The notes under the pieces were generated by a model. It had not been told where the DNA came from and searched no databases. It saw only the letters and a list, made by a program, of their open reading frames with translations. Made by a program: the position numbers and the translations under genes. A stretch of 62,517 bases of DNA from Neptuniibacter sp. 1_MG-2023. GTDB lineage: Bacteria; Pseudomonadota; Gammaproteobacteria; Pseudomonadales; Balneatricaceae. The DNA is taken from assembly GCF_030547185.1 (NCBI RefSeq), contig NZ_JAUOQR010000014.1:1-62517 (forward strand), read 5' to 3'. Below are positions 29,684 to 40,474 of the stretch, piece after piece. Positions within the stretch are counted from its first letter, which is position 1. The number at the start of each line of letters is the position of its first letter.

Positions 29684-30019
29684 ATGAGCCAGAACATCTC
29701 CGTTGCAAACGTTATTGAAAAGCTACCAAGTCGCTTTATTAAGGAAAATGCACAAGATTTTTCCGCGACCTTTCAATTTACTCTTGATGACGATCAAGAT
29801 TTCCACATAACCATATCGGATGAGAGATGCAGCATAAACTTAGGGGAGCATCCTGATCCAAACGTCACCCTTATTATGGACTCCGAAACAATGGTTGAAG
29901 TTATTACGGGCCAAAAAGATGGTATGAGCGCATTTATGTCAGGTAAGTTAAGAGCAGAGGGTAACGTCTTACTTGCCACAAAACTGAGTAAATTATTCAG
30001 CCGTGAAAAACAAAGTTGA
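29684..30019 (+). CDS. SCP2 sterol-binding-fold protein
   Basis: The 111-residue protein is a single SCP2-type domain, with the pattern FTLDDDQDFHITIS, NVTLIMDSETMVEVITGQ and FMSGKLRAEGNVLLATKLSKLF. Such small bacterial proteins probably bind hydrophobic ligands; no substrate can be named. It is convergent with nudC and the two coding regions overlap by 27 bp. No terminator hairpin is visible. Confidence 0.85.
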   Translation: MSQNISVANVIEKLPSRFIKENAQDFSATFQFTLDDDQDFHITISDERCSINLGEHPDPNVTLIMDSETMVEVITGQKDGMSAFMSGKLRAEGNVLLATKLSKLFSREKQS

Positions 30020-30814
30020 ATCCTCAGGCAAGCTCTCACCTATCTCAATTAAGAAACGATCAATAAGTCTACGCGCTATTGTGAATTTGGGAGGAAGTAC
30101 GGGTAAGTTGCTCGCGGAGAACCAGCCTGCATCGAGTATTTCCTCTCCATCCGGTGTAATTTCACCGCTGTCATATTCAGCCATATAACCCAGCATAAAA
30201 GAGTGTGGGAACGGCCAAGATTGACTAAAACAATATGTAAGATTTTTTACACGAATACCCACCTCCTCTTCCACCTCCCGCACCACTGCATTCTCAGCAC
30301 TTTCTCCAGCCTCAATAAAGCCAGCTAAAGCACTATAACGCCCTGGTGCAAACTTACTCGCATGCGCTAATAAGCATTGATCCCCTTTTCGAACCAAAAC
30401 AATAATACAAGGCGAGATTCTGGGGTATTGACGATGCAAACAAGAACCGCATACTTTAGCTAGTTCATCTTGATGCGCTTCCAAAGGAGTAGCACAGCGA
30501 GGGCAGTATTTAAACGATTCATGCCAAGTAACAATCTGCGCTGCAGACGAAAGCAAAGTGTAAGTACTCTCATCCTCAACAGCAGCAAGCATAGTTCTTA
30601 AACCACATAAAGCGTCACGATCGACACTGGTAGGTAGATCACCCTCTGCAACTATAGCAACGCGATAATCAGCATTTTCAATCAATCCTAAAGGGTAACT
30701 CGCAATAATAGGAGTATTCACTAAATCGGACTCACTAAATGTCGTCACCCCCGACGCAGTACCGATTAAATGTCCATTAGTCGCTAATAAATATACACAA
30801 TGAGAATCAGACAA
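29993..30814 (-). CDS. nudC: NADH pyrophosphatase / RNA-decapping Nudix enzyme
   Basis: The 273-residue protein has the NudC layout: N-terminal domain, zinc ribbon with CPRCATP and VCGSC, and a Nudix box GFIEAGESAENAV...REVEEEVGI. It cleaves NAD(H) and removes NAD caps from RNA. The motif SQSWPFPHSFMLGY after the Nudix box is diagnostic of NudC. Its 3' end overlaps the SCP2 gene by 27 bp on the opposite strand. Confidence 0.95.
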   Translation of the reverse strand: MSDSHCVYLLATNGHLIGTASGVTTFSESDLVNTPIIASYPLGLIENADYRVAIVAEGDLPTSVDRDALCGLRTMLAAVEDESTYTLLSSAAQIVTWHESFKYCPRCATPLEAHQDELAKVCGSCLHRQYPRISPCIIVLVRKGDQCLLAHASKFAPGRYSALAGFIEAGESAENAVVREVEEEVGIRVKNLTYCFSQSWPFPHSFMLGYMAEYDSGEITPDGEEILDAGWFSASNLPVLPPKFTIARRLIDRFLIEIGESLPEDSTLFFTAE

Positions 30815-31044
30815 TGAGCGCCTCCCCTGAAATTAACTGGCCAATAAAATACGCATATGGAATCAAAACCAAGCCTTTATTATGCCCTAAAAAATCAAAA
30901 ACATGCGCTGAGACAGTACATTAGTCTTCTGCTTTAAGGGCTCAACTGTTAATCTTAGCCACATTATAAAAAACAAACGCAGTGATAATTTCAACTATTA
31001 TAACTATTAAATACTGGCTGTTCTGGCATAGGGAAGAACAATCA

Positions 31045-32550
31045 ATGACAAATACGCTACCACAAGCATTAGTTAAAAACTTTCTGGGTAACTCCCCCGT
31101 CTGGTACAAACAAGCAATTATAGGGTTTCTCATACTAAACCCTATTGTCCTGTTCACTATGGGGCCTGTGATAACAGGTTGGTTGCTTATATTTGAATTC
31201 ATCTTCACTTTAGCGCTTGCTCTAAAGTGTTATCCACTTCAGCCCGGTGGCTTACTAGCCATTGAAGCTATAGTTATTGGTCTTGCTAGCCCAGAATCCG
31301 TATCTCATGAGGTAGAAGCTAATCTAGAAGTCATACTTCTATTGATGTTTATGGTGGCGGGCATCTATTTTATGAAGAGTATGCTCCTTTGGGTCTTCAC
31401 CAAAATATTACTTAAAGTTCGATCTAAAATTGCGATCTCTCTTTTATTCTCCTTTTCCGCAGCCTTACTATCAGCCTTCCTTGATGCACTTACAGTAACA
31501 GCTGTACTTATTAGCGTCGGTGTTGGTTTTTACGCGGTTTACCATAAGGTTGCATCAGGTAAAACCTATCATCATCCTGATCATGATCATGCCGATGACC
31601 ACGCGGTTCAACAAAACCATGAACAAGATCTTGAGCAATTCCGAGAGTTTCTTCGTAGCTTGCTTATGCATGGTGCAGTGGGTACAGCACTGGGTGGTGT
31701 CTGTACGCTTGTTGGTGAGCCTCAAAACTTACTTATCGCCGAAAAAGCAGGTTGGGACTTTATCCAGTTCTTTGTTTTAATGGCGCCCATTACAATGCCT
31801 GTACTTGTAGCAGGGCTGATCACTTGTGCTTTGCTCGAAAAATTCAAAGTATTAGGTTATGGCACATTGCTACCTGAAAATGTCCGTAACGTCTTGCTGG
31901 ATTATGCTGGCGAAGAAGATGCTAAACGCACAATGCGCGATAAAGCCACACTCCTAATCCAAGCAGTTGTTGCCCTATTTCTCGTTGTGGCACTAGCTTT
32001 ACATTTAGCCGCAGTAGGTATTATCGGTCTTACAGTTATTATCTTACTTACAGCCTTCAACGGTATTATAGAAGAGCATCAAATTGGTAAAGCCTTTGAG
32101 GAAGCCCTTCCCTTTACCGCGCTACTGGTCGTTTTCTTCTCGATTGTATCGGTCATTCATGATCAGCATTTGTTCCAACCGATCATTCAAACCGTGTTAG
32201 ATATGGACCCAGACTCTCAACCCGGTGTTTTCTTTATTGCTAACGGCGTTTTATCAGCCATTAGTGATAACGTATTTGTTGCGACGGTTTATATAAATGA
32301 AGTGGTTGATGCCTATAACGCAGGCAATATTAGCCGTGAACATTTTGATGTTTTAGCGATCGCAATCAATACAGGTACTAACATACCAAGCGTTGCAACA
32401 CCGAATGGGCAAGCAGCATTCCTATTCTTACTTACCTCTGCCATTGCCCCGCTTATCCGCCTATCCTACGGACGCATGGTACTGATGGCACTGCCTTATA
32501 CTATAGTGATGAGTATCACCGCCTACACTGCGCTGATGATTTCACACTAA
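31045..32550 (+). CDS. nhaB: Na+/H+ antiporter NhaB
   Basis: The 501-residue polytopic antiporter uses the proton gradient to expel Na+. It aligns closely with E. coli NhaB from memory ([70 protein letters not shown]). The ATG at 31045 has GGGAAGA upstream; the frame extends 21 codons further without support. A cytoplasmic loop near residues 175-195 is unusually His/Asp-rich ([11 protein letters not shown]), unlike the E. coli loop. The C terminus is somewhat shorter than in E. coli. Its partner in sodium cycling, Nqr, lies in the same window. Confidence 0.95.
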   Translation: MTNTLPQALVKNFLGNSPVWYKQAIIGFLILNPIVLFTMGPVITGWLLIFEFIFTLALALKCYPLQPGGLLAIEAIVIGLASPESVSHEVEANLEVILLLMFMVAGIYFMKSMLLWVFTKILLKVRSKIAISLLFSFSAALLSAFLDALTVTAVLISVGVGFYAVYHKVASGKTYHHPDHDHADDHAVQQNHEQDLEQFREFLRSLLMHGAVGTALGGVCTLVGEPQNLLIAEKAGWDFIQFFVLMAPITMPVLVAGLITCALLEKFKVLGYGTLLPENVRNVLLDYAGEEDAKRTMRDKATLLIQAVVALFLVVALALHLAAVGIIGLTVIILLTAFNGIIEEHQIGKAFEEALPFTALLVVFFSIVSVIHDQHLFQPIIQTVLDMDPDSQPGVFFIANGVLSAISDNVFVATVYINEVVDAYNAGNISREHFDVLAIAINTGTNIPSVATPNGQAAFLFLLTSAIAPLIRLSYGRMVLMALPYTIVMSITAYTALMISH

Positions 32551-32584
32551 AATGTAAGCCCAACTAAAAAGTTAGCGACAAATA

Positions 32585-32615
32585 AAAAAGCTCCGTATCT
32601 ACGGAGCTTTTTTAT
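32585..32615. terminator. Bidirectional terminator between nhaB and dnaQ
   Basis: GCTCCG (32590-32595) pairs with CGGAGC (32602-32607) around TATCTA, with an A run on the left and a T run on the right, between convergent genes. Confidence 0.92.
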
Positions 32616-32638
32616 TTACTTAGAATATCTACTGATCG

Positions 32639-33352
32639 TTAACTTTCCGCCACTTCGTCACTATGTAACCACTGACACTCCCCGCCTGTTTTCTTCTCTA
32701 ACATTTGCAGAAAATCAGTATGAAGTTTCAATTCTTGTTCCGATAGATGAATCACAGGCAGATCATCCGCCCCTGAGATTCGGGTTATTCCTCCCTCTTC
32801 TCCACCATCAAGCTCAGACCCTAGAGATAAATTGGTTTGCCCACCGGTTAACGCTAGATAAACATCTGCGAGAATCTCTGAGTCGAGTAAAGCACCATGA
32901 AGTTCACGGTGAGCATTATTGATACCGTAACGGTTACATAACGCATCCAGATTGTTTTTTTGCCCCGGATGTCTTTTCCTAGCTAATAATAAAGAATCAG
33001 TTACGGGACAAAAGTGCTCAACCCTTTCAGGGAAATTATTACGCTCAAATTCAGTGTCGATAAACCCAATATCAAACGCTGCATTATGGATAATAAGTTC
33101 GGCCCCTCGAATAAACTCTACAAATTCATCCATAACCTCATGAAACTTGGGCTTATCGGCCAAAAACTCATTGGTAATACCATGAACTTGCATAGCCCCA
33201 GCATCAATCGCATGATCAGGCTTTATATATTGATGATAAGTACGTCCAGTCAATCGGCGGTTAAACATCTCAACACAGCCAATCTCAATAATATTATGGC
33301 CTTCCGATGGTTCTAAGCCTGTAGTTTCCGTATCAAGAACAACCTGTCTCAT
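32639..33352 (-). CDS. dnaQ: DNA polymerase III epsilon subunit (proofreading exonuclease)
   Basis: This 237-residue DEDDh exonuclease has catalytic D7 and E9 (LDTETTG), D94 (NAAFDIGF), H152 and D157 (LHGALLDSE). The C-terminal tail binds the polymerase alpha subunit. Length fits the family. It overlaps rnhA by 4 bp, the common rnhA-dnaQ pair, which here are co-directional. Confidence 0.96.
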   Translation of the reverse strand: MRQVVLDTETTGLEPSEGHNIIEIGCVEMFNRRLTGRTYHQYIKPDHAIDAGAMQVHGITNEFLADKPKFHEVMDEFVEFIRGAELIIHNAAFDIGFIDTEFERNNFPERVEHFCPVTDSLLLARKRHPGQKNNLDALCNRYGINNAHRELHGALLDSEILADVYLALTGGQTNLSLGSELDGGEEGGITRISGADDLPVIHLSEQELKLHTDFLQMLEKKTGGECQWLHSDEVAES

Positions 33353-33789
33353 ACTTTGTTCAGCGCCTCCACACCTTTGTTTGCCAATTGATCAGCCAGT
33401 TCATTCTCTGGGTGGCCACTGTGTCCTTTAACCCAACGCCAGTCAATTTTATGTGACTGCGTGGCAAGATCTAAACGCTTCCAAAGATCAGCATTTTTTA
33501 CTGGTTTATTTTGCGAATTTTTCCAACCTTTTCGTTTCCAACCAGCTAACCACTCAGTAATACCTTGCCTAACGTATTGTGAGTCGGTTGTAAGAATAAC
33601 CTCACAAGGGCGGTTTAAGGTTTCAAGTGCCATAATGGCAGCCATCAACTCCATACGATTGTTAGTCGTATCTGGCTCACCACCAAACAACTGTTTCTCA
33701 GCATCCGCATAGCGCATAACGGCGCCCCAGCCTCCAGGGCCTGGATTACCTTTACAGGCACCATCAGTATATATCTCAACGATGTTCAC
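33349..33789 (-). CDS. rnhA: Ribonuclease HI
   Basis: The 146-residue enzyme removes RNA from RNA:DNA hybrids. Catalytic residues D9 (IYTDGAC), E47, D69 (TTDSQYV), H123 and D133 are present, along with the basic protrusion region WKRKGWKNS. Its start overlaps the preceding methyltransferase gene by 14 bp. Confidence 0.97.
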   Translation of the reverse strand: MNIVEIYTDGACKGNPGPGGWGAVMRYADAEKQLFGGEPDTTNNRMELMAAIMALETLNRPCEVILTTDSQYVRQGITEWLAGWKRKGWKNSQNKPVKNADLWKRLDLATQSHKIDWRWVKGHSGHPENELADQLANKGVEALNKV

Positions 33790-34558
33790 GAGTTTCCCTT
33801 AATGTTCCCCTAGTAGATGGTTCTACCACAGGAATTGAAATCAAACGACGAAGTCCCCAACCAGAACGTAAAGGCGTCATACCTGCTATATCTTTTCGGG
33901 CCAATAAAACCGAAAAAGCACCATGATGACCTGGGAAACAATTCGCCAGCCCATCAAAGAACCTAAAACGCTTACGCCATTTTAACATTTCAAATGGCAG
34001 CTGATGATAACCCGAAAGGTGTTGTAGTTCAGTCAATTCTAACAGTTGTAGCCAATCAGATAACCTTCCGTGACTGATAAAGTGACCGCACCATGGCGCG
34101 GTGTGCTTACTACACCCAAACAGGTGTTTAATCCCCCAATAACTATTCGGATTAAACCCTATAATAACAACGTGCCCACCAGGCCTTAACACCCTAGATG
34201 CCTCACGCAATACCTGATGGGGAGAATCAGTAAAATCCAACGCATGATGTAGAATAACGACATCAACACTTTCATGGGCAAGTGGGATTTCATCATTTTT
34301 TGCTACTATATTATTGTCAGACAAACCTAATTCAGTTGCCGGAACCACAGAAAAGCAATGGGAAACGGGGCTTTCTTCAAATAGCTTAACCCGCGAATCC
34401 ACAGAGAATTGCGCCAAATGCATGCCAAACAAGGTTGAAGTGATGCGGTCCACTACAGCCCTCTCTGCATTTAAAAATTCGGCGCCAAGCTCAGAATCGA
34501 ACCATTCTTTCAATTGAGGCACTAATAGATCAATAGATGGTTGTTTTCGAAAGCTCAT
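33776..34558 (-). CDS. Class I SAM-dependent methyltransferase
   Basis: The 260-residue protein has a Methyltransf_11-type domain, with [20 protein letters not shown] and [20 protein letters not shown]. The substrate is unknown. A related gene sits between gloB and rnhA in Pseudomonas as I recall. The ATG at 34558 follows GGGAAAACTC; a TTG start four codons upstream is less likely. It heads the minus-strand group with rnhA and dnaQ and is divergent from gloB, with a 95-bp shared promoter region. Confidence 0.85.
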   Translation of the reverse strand: MSFRKQPSIDLLVPQLKEWFDSELGAEFLNAERAVVDRITSTLFGMHLAQFSVDSRVKLFEESPVSHCFSVVPATELGLSDNNIVAKNDEIPLAHESVDVVILHHALDFTDSPHQVLREASRVLRPGGHVVIIGFNPNSYWGIKHLFGCSKHTAPWCGHFISHGRLSDWLQLLELTELQHLSGYHQLPFEMLKWRKRFRFFDGLANCFPGHHGAFSVLLARKDIAGMTPLRSGWGLRRLISIPVVEPSTRGTLRETREHR

Positions 34559-34653
34559 GAGTTTTCCCAAATAAATACTGGTTCAACATAATATAAGCAG
34601 TATTATATCTCTTTTACGCTACTGCAAATCACAATTTTGTTTGAGGTACTAAA

Positions 34654-35427
34654 ATGTTTACCGTAACCCCTATTCCTGCCTTTTCTGACAATTACATCTG
34701 GGCCATCTCGGTGGATGGGGACGATAAAATCATTGTTGTTGATCCAGGAGATGCGCAAGCAGTAGAGCAATATCTAACAAGAAACAACTTAACCTTATCC
34801 GCCATATTAATTACACACCACCATAATGATCATACTGGCGGCGTAGCTGAATTAACGGCCCATCGTGATATTTCTATTTACGGTCCAGCGAACTCTCCCT
34901 TCAAAGGTATAACAACAGCACTTAGTAACGGCGATGAGATTGAGCTGCTAGGCAGTACCTTTAAAGTACGTGAGATTCCAGGGCATACGCTCGACCATAT
35001 CAGTTATTTAGTAGAAAGCGAGCCTGCTCAGATTTTTTGTGGTGATACTTTATTTCTAGCAGGATGTGGCCGTTTGTTTGAAGGAACAGCAAAACAGATG
35101 CTACAAGCGATGCATTATTTTTCCCAATTAGCAGATGATACTGAGGTCTATTGCACTCACGAGTACTCATTAGCAAATTTGAGTTTTGCCGCAGCGGTAG
35201 AACCCAATAACAACGAGATTCAGCTCGCTATAAAAGACTGCACTCTCCTTCGCGAGCAAAATCAACCGACCCTCCCAACAAGCATCGGCCAAGAGAAAAA
35301 GATCAACCCATTTATGCGCACAGAGCAAAACGCAGTTATCAACGCCGCCAGCGCTTTTAGTGCAAAAAACCTACACTCAGAAGTAGAAGTTTTTGCTTCT
35401 ATCCGAGAATGGAAGAATCAATTCTAA
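34654..35427 (+). CDS. gloB: Hydroxyacylglutathione hydrolase (glyoxalase II)
   Basis: This 257-residue metallo-beta-lactamase-fold enzyme hydrolyses S-lactoylglutathione in methylglyoxal detoxification. The metal motif THHHNDH spans 54-60; later ligands lie in IPGHTLDH, FCGDTLFLAGCGRLFEG and YCTHEYSLAN. The C-terminal glutathione-binding part (KINPFMR) is present. Length fits the family. Confidence 0.96.
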   Translation: MFTVTPIPAFSDNYIWAISVDGDDKIIVVDPGDAQAVEQYLTRNNLTLSAILITHHHNDHTGGVAELTAHRDISIYGPANSPFKGITTALSNGDEIELLGSTFKVREIPGHTLDHISYLVESEPAQIFCGDTLFLAGCGRLFEGTAKQMLQAMHYFSQLADDTEVYCTHEYSLANLSFAAAVEPNNNEIQLAIKDCTLLREQNQPTLPTSIGQEKKINPFMRTEQNAVINAASAFSAKNLHSEVEVFASIREWKNQF

Positions 35428-35521
35428 ATAACATTTAGCAACAAAAAGCATCGTCCTATTGACCGCCCGTAGGCCACTGTTAGAATGGATCAATTTTCAT
35501 CTCCAGCGTACTCGGAGCAAT

Positions 35522-37126
35522 ATGCACATATCCAACAAAGCGGTCTTCTCCTTTATCCTGTCAAGTATAGTACTTACAGGTTGTCAAACGGTTACAGAGA
35601 AGCCCATATCGTTAAGCAGTAACGATATTAAATTTACTGAAGCGTCCGATAGTAGCTATTCAAATACTGTGACGGCTAAAGAGACAAAACCATCACAAGT
35701 GGACGCCACTCAACCGTCGGATCTTTGGCAAATCACCCGAGAGAATATGGCGTTGGACCTCAGCATCGATAAGCAGCGGGTTCAATCGCAGATAAAATGG
35801 TATAGCAAACACCCTAAATATATCGACAGGGTCGTTAAACGTGCAGAACCTTATTACTACCACATTCTGACCCAAGCCTTAGAGCGGGGTCTGCCCACTG
35901 AATTAGCGTTATTACCTATAGTGGAAAGTGCATTTGATCCTTTCGCATACTCCCACGGTCGCGCAGCTGGTGCATGGCAGTTTATACCTTCGACAGGAAA
36001 GCATTTCGGTTTAGAGCAAAACTGGTGGTATGACGGTCGTCGAGATATTATCAGTTCAACTGACGCCGCCTACACCTATTTAGCACAACTAAACAAACGA
36101 TTTGATGGTGACTGGCTGCTCGCGTTAGCCGCTTATAATGCAGGTGGAGGCAATGTCTCTCGTGCAATAAAGCGAAATAAACGCCAAGGTAAACCAACCG
36201 ACTTTTGGTCACTGAATCTACCTAAAGAAACAATGGCTTATGTACCAAAACTGCTTGCGATCGCTGAATTAATTAAACACCCTGAGCAATATGACCTTGC
36301 TATACAACCAATCAGTAACCAACCCTATTTCACAGCCATTGATACTCAAAGCCAGATAGATCTTGCCCAAGCGGCATCGATGGCAGGCATCACCACAAAA
36401 GAGCTGTACCTGTTGAACCCTGGTTTTAACCGGTGGGCAACAGCCCCTGAGGGCCCACATCGCTTATTAATCCCTATAGAAAACGCTGTACAGTTTAATG
36501 AAGCCTTAGCTCAACTTCCTGCTTCTGAGCGGGTAAAATGGACACGATATAAAATCAAATCAGGTGATTCCCTAATCGCCATTGCGAAAAAATTTGAAAC
36601 AACCACCAGCCTCATCCGTAAAACAAATAATATTCAAGGAAACAACATTCGCGCGGGTAAAACCATCTTAGTTCCAACAGCCACGCAACAAGCAAGTGAA
36701 TATGCACTTAGTCAGCATCAACGCCATATTCAAAAGCAAAAAACCATTTCAAGAAGCACCGACAGAAAAGATACCTACTACACTGTCAAATCAGGTGATA
36801 GTTTTTGGAGCATTGCTCAAAAAAATCAAGTGGGCGTACGCCAATTAGCTAGCTGGAATAGCATGGCACCTAATGATGCTCTGCCTATAGGTAAACGACT
36901 GGTTATTTGGAGCAAACCAACTCAATCCGTATTAAGCAGCGCAGATAGGCAAATCATCCGTAAAGTTGGCTATAAAGTTCGCAGCGGTGATTCTCTTGCA
37001 AGGATTGCCGAAAAGTTTAATGTGCGTATCGCCGATATTTTACATTGGAATAATTTAGATAAAGCAAAATACCTAAAACCGGGACAAAGCTTAACCTTAT
37101 ATGTCGATGTTACACGCTCAAACTAG
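35522..37126 (+). CDS. mltD: Membrane-bound lytic murein transglycosylase D with three LysM domains
   Basis: The 534-residue outer-membrane lipoprotein cleaves peptidoglycan glycan strands. From the ATG at 35522 (GGAG four bases upstream) it has a signal peptide ending in the lipobox VLTGC (C21). The SLT catalytic domain follows with ALLPIVESAFDPFAYSHGRA (catalytic Glu) and AGAWQFIPSTGKHFGL. Three LysM repeats near the C terminus begin YKIKSGDSLIAIA, YTVKSGDSFWSIA and YKVRSGDSLARIA. E. coli MltD has two LysM domains, so this is a longer form. It follows gloB by 94 bp. Confidence 0.95.
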   Translation: MHISNKAVFSFILSSIVLTGCQTVTEKPISLSSNDIKFTEASDSSYSNTVTAKETKPSQVDATQPSDLWQITRENMALDLSIDKQRVQSQIKWYSKHPKYIDRVVKRAEPYYYHILTQALERGLPTELALLPIVESAFDPFAYSHGRAAGAWQFIPSTGKHFGLEQNWWYDGRRDIISSTDAAYTYLAQLNKRFDGDWLLALAAYNAGGGNVSRAIKRNKRQGKPTDFWSLNLPKETMAYVPKLLAIAELIKHPEQYDLAIQPISNQPYFTAIDTQSQIDLAQAASMAGITTKELYLLNPGFNRWATAPEGPHRLLIPIENAVQFNEALAQLPASERVKWTRYKIKSGDSLIAIAKKFETTTSLIRKTNNIQGNNIRAGKTILVPTATQQASEYALSQHQRHIQKQKTISRSTDRKDTYYTVKSGDSFWSIAQKNQVGVRQLASWNSMAPNDALPIGKRLVIWSKPTQSVLSSADRQIIRKVGYKVRSGDSLARIAEKFNVRIADILHWNNLDKAKYLKPGQSLTLYVDVTRSN

Positions 37127-37154
37127 ATTTTGATTGCTCAAAATAGGATAGATC

Positions 37155-37406
37155 ATGGACACAACAGCCTATATCATCATTGTTGTTAGTACCGGACTTG
37201 CTATTGTTTTTAAGCTAGTGTTGTTTAAACGTATTCAAAAATGGATGGATCAAGATCTCATTAAAGGCTTGGCCGGTGAAAACAAGGAGAAACATGCTTT
37301 TCTCACAGATAAGCATGCAGAGTTAGTTAAACAAAAGATAAAGCGCAAGCATTTTCACCAGCAACTAACTGATTTTGCAGAACAGTTTGAACAAAACAAC
37401 ACTTAA
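37155..37406 (+). CDS. Small membrane-anchored protein of unknown function
   Basis: The 83-residue protein has one N-terminal membrane helix (about 5-24, AYIIIVVSTGLAIVFKLVLF) and then a charged, probably helical cytoplasmic tail rich in Lys, His and Glu. It starts 28 bp after mltD, so it may be co-transcribed with it. I do not recognise a family. Confidence 0.7.
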   Translation: MDTTAYIIIVVSTGLAIVFKLVLFKRIQKWMDQDLIKGLAGENKEKHAFLTDKHAELVKQKIKRKHFHQQLTDFAEQFEQNNT

Positions 37407-37533
37407 CGAGTCTTATTATTTTAGTGTTGTAATAGATCAACAAGGTTTTGCATAAGAAACAATTGAAGGACGCAATCCACCTAGCTGGATTAGCATAAGC
37501 AAGTCCAAGTAGCATATTGAAAAGGAAACCCTA

Positions 37534-39375
37534 TTGTTAAACTTACCTGTTGCGACTTTACGTTTTAGTACAAAACTAATTACAGCCGTCGGGTTTACCA
37601 TAGGCATTTTATCAACCCCCGTATTATCCCATGCCGATGCAGTCCAAGTTAGCCATGGCATCTCTATGCATGGCGACCTTAAGTATCCTAAAGGCTTTAG
37701 TCACTTTGATTACGTCAACCCCAAGGCACCTAAAGGCGGTAAAGTAACCCAGTCCGCCATCGGTACATTTGATAGTTTCAATCAATTTATCGTTAAAGGT
37801 AACTCTGCAGATGGCCTAGGACTAATTTACGATACGCTGCTAGGTCGCGCCTTAGATGAGCCTTTCTCACTCTATGGTTTGATTGCAGAAAATATTGAAG
37901 TACCTAAGGATCGCAGTTGGATTATTTTCAATCTACGTAAGTCCGCAACGTTTAGTGATAACCACCCTCTAACCGCTGAGGATGTTGTTTTTAGTTTTGA
38001 GAAGCTCCGCAGTGAAGGTGCGCCCTTTTATAAAGCTTACTACGCAGACATTGATAAGATTGAAGCGCTCAATCCGCACCGCGTTAAGTTTACCTTTAAA
38101 AATGCGCTTAACCGTGAGCTTGCACTCATTGTTGGTGAAGTCCCAATCCTTGCCAAACATTATTGGCAGGGAAAAGATTTTCAAAAGCCCTCCTTAGATA
38201 TTCCTATAGGATCAGGCCCCTACATCATTGATTCTTACGATGCGGGTCGCAGCATTACCTATAAGCGTAATCCAAACTACTGGGCAAAAGATCTTCCAGT
38301 GAAGGTTGGCTATGACAACTTTGACATCCAAATTTTTGACTACTATCGAGATGGTACAGTCGCGATGGAGGCATTCAAAGCGGGTGAATATGACTTCCGC
38401 CAAGAAAACTCTTCGAAACGCTGGGCGACAAGTTATACCGGACAATCTTTCGACGATGGCCGAATTAAAATTGCAGAGCTAGAACATCAAAACCCTACAG
38501 GTATGCAAGCCTTTGTCATCAACAATCGCCGCGAACAGTTTTCTGATCCACGTGTAAGACAAGCACTCGCTTTAGCGTTCGACTTTGAGTGGACCAATAA
38601 GAATATATTCTTCAATGCTTACACCCGTACACATAGCTTCTTCTCGAACTCAGAAATGGCGGCAACGAAACTGCCAACTAAAGAAGAGATTGAGATTCTT
38701 GAACCTGTACGTGACCAAGTGCCTCCACAAGTATTTACTCAAGTGTATAAAGCACCTGAAACCAATGGCGATGGTAAAATCTACACTCAACTTCGCCAAG
38801 CAAAACGGTTATTACAAGAAGCAGGCTGGACCTTCAAATCAGGGAAGTTGATCAATGCAGAATCAGGTAAACCTCTAAAAATAGAGATGCTACTTTACTC
38901 GCCTGCATTTGAGCGTGTTGTTTCACCTTTTATACGTAATTTAGAACGTTTAGGCATAGAAGCTAATATTCGCTTAGTCGATGTATCCCAGTATATAGCC
39001 CGCTTACGAAGCTATGATTTTGACATAGTCGTTAGCGGCTTTGGACAATCATCATCACCGGGCAATGAACAACGAGATTACTGGCATTCATCTAGCGCCA
39101 ACAAAGAGGGCAGCCGAAATCTCATAGGCATTCAAAACCCGGCCATTGATTATTTGGTAGAGCAACTTATTCAATCACCAGACCGCGAACAGCTGGTTTT
39201 AAGAACAAGAGCATTGGATCGTGTGCTGCAATGGAATCATTATGTTATTCCTCAATACCATATCAATAAGTACCGTGTGGCTTATTGGGATAAATTTGCC
39301 ATGCCAGAAACACGTCCCAAATATGCGCTAGGTTTCAATACGTGGTGGATAAAGCCCGATAAGGACGCTAAATAA
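37534..39375 (+). CDS. yejA: Peptide ABC transporter, periplasmic binding protein YejA
   Basis: The 613-residue family 5 solute-binding protein starts with TTG at 37534 after AAAGGA. A signal peptide ends at about SHADA (residue 36). The mature start [14 protein letters not shown] and the phrases [20 protein letters not shown] and [11 protein letters not shown] are typical of YejA, which binds microcin-C-like and other oligopeptides. It heads yejABEF, with yejB overlapping by one base. Confidence 0.93.
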   Translation: MLNLPVATLRFSTKLITAVGFTIGILSTPVLSHADAVQVSHGISMHGDLKYPKGFSHFDYVNPKAPKGGKVTQSAIGTFDSFNQFIVKGNSADGLGLIYDTLLGRALDEPFSLYGLIAENIEVPKDRSWIIFNLRKSATFSDNHPLTAEDVVFSFEKLRSEGAPFYKAYYADIDKIEALNPHRVKFTFKNALNRELALIVGEVPILAKHYWQGKDFQKPSLDIPIGSGPYIIDSYDAGRSITYKRNPNYWAKDLPVKVGYDNFDIQIFDYYRDGTVAMEAFKAGEYDFRQENSSKRWATSYTGQSFDDGRIKIAELEHQNPTGMQAFVINNRREQFSDPRVRQALALAFDFEWTNKNIFFNAYTRTHSFFSNSEMAATKLPTKEEIEILEPVRDQVPPQVFTQVYKAPETNGDGKIYTQLRQAKRLLQEAGWTFKSGKLINAESGKPLKIEMLLYSPAFERVVSPFIRNLERLGIEANIRLVDVSQYIARLRSYDFDIVVSGFGQSSSPGNEQRDYWHSSSANKEGSRNLIGIQNPAIDYLVEQLIQSPDREQLVLRTRALDRVLQWNHYVIPQYHINKYRVAYWDKFAMPETRPKYALGFNTWWIKPDKDAK

Positions 39376-40472
39376 TGGCCGCTTATATTTTGCGGCGCCT
39401 GCTGCTGATTATTCCAACCTTACTCGGCATATTGACCATTAACTTCTTAATTATTCAAGCGGCGCCAGGCGGCCCTGTTGAACAGACAATTGCTGAGTTA
39501 CAAGGTATTAATATAGGCGCAACGGCCAGAATCAGCGGCGCACAAAGCGACCTATCGACTAACCAGCCAAAAGCCAATAGCAGTGAAAGCTCCTACCGTG
39601 GCGCCAGTGGATTAGATCCGGAATTGGTTAAAGAGATTGAAGCCCTATACGGCTTTGATAAACCAGCCCATGAGCGTTTCTGGCTAATGTTAAAAAGCTA
39701 TGCCGTTTTTGATTTTGGTAAAAGCCTATTTAGTGATAAATCAGTTATCGATCTAATTATCGAAAAACTGCCGGTATCAATATCATTAGGGCTTTGGGCA
39801 ACCTTAATCACCTATTTGGTTTCTATTCCTTTAGGCATTCGCAAAGCTGTACGTGATGGCACTCCTTTCGATATATGGACCAGCAGTGCAATTATTGTCG
39901 GTTACGCTATACCAAACTTTCTATTCGCTATTCTTTTAATCGTAATTTTTGCCGGCGGAACTTGGTTAGATTGGTTCCCCTTAAGAGGATTAACCTCCTC
40001 TAATTTCGATGAATTAAGCTTATGGGGTCAGGTAAAAGATTACTTCTGGCATATAACCTTACCCGTGATCGCATCAGTGATTGGTAGCTTTGCCACATTG
40101 ACAATGCTAACTAAAAACTCGTTTTTAGATGAGATCAACAAACAATATGTACTCACCGCGCGGGCAAAAGGCCTGAAAGAAAACCAAGTGCTTTATGGCC
40201 ATGTGTTCCGTAATGCTATGTTGATTATTATTGCAGGTATGCCAGCGGCTCTGATCTCAATATTCTTTACCGGCTCTATGCTGATAGAGGTTATATTCTC
40301 CCTAGATGGCATAGGTCTACTCGGTTACGAAGCCGTCATCAATAGAGATTACCCAGTTATCTTTGGCACCCTTTTTATCTTCACCCTTCTTGGTCTTATT
40401 CTAAAATTGATCAGCGATATTACTTATGTATTAGTTGACCCTAGAATTGATTTCGAAAGCAGGGAGCTGTAA
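39375..40472 (+). CDS. yejB: Peptide ABC transporter permease YejB
   Basis: This 365-residue inner-membrane permease has about six helices, with the binding-protein-dependent transport motif near the C-terminal third ([20 protein letters not shown]). The N terminus [20 protein letters not shown] is typical. It forms the channel with YejE. It follows yejA with a TAATGG junction. Confidence 0.95.
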   Translation: MAAYILRRLLLIIPTLLGILTINFLIIQAAPGGPVEQTIAELQGINIGATARISGAQSDLSTNQPKANSSESSYRGASGLDPELVKEIEALYGFDKPAHERFWLMLKSYAVFDFGKSLFSDKSVIDLIIEKLPVSISLGLWATLITYLVSIPLGIRKAVRDGTPFDIWTSSAIIVGYAIPNFLFAILLIVIFAGGTWLDWFPLRGLTSSNFDELSLWGQVKDYFWHITLPVIASVIGSFATLTMLTKNSFLDEINKQYVLTARAKGLKENQVLYGHVFRNAMLIIIAGMPAALISIFFTGSMLIEVIFSLDGIGLLGYEAVINRDYPVIFGTLFIFTLLGLILKLISDITYVLVDPRIDFESREL

Positions 40473-40474
40473 TC

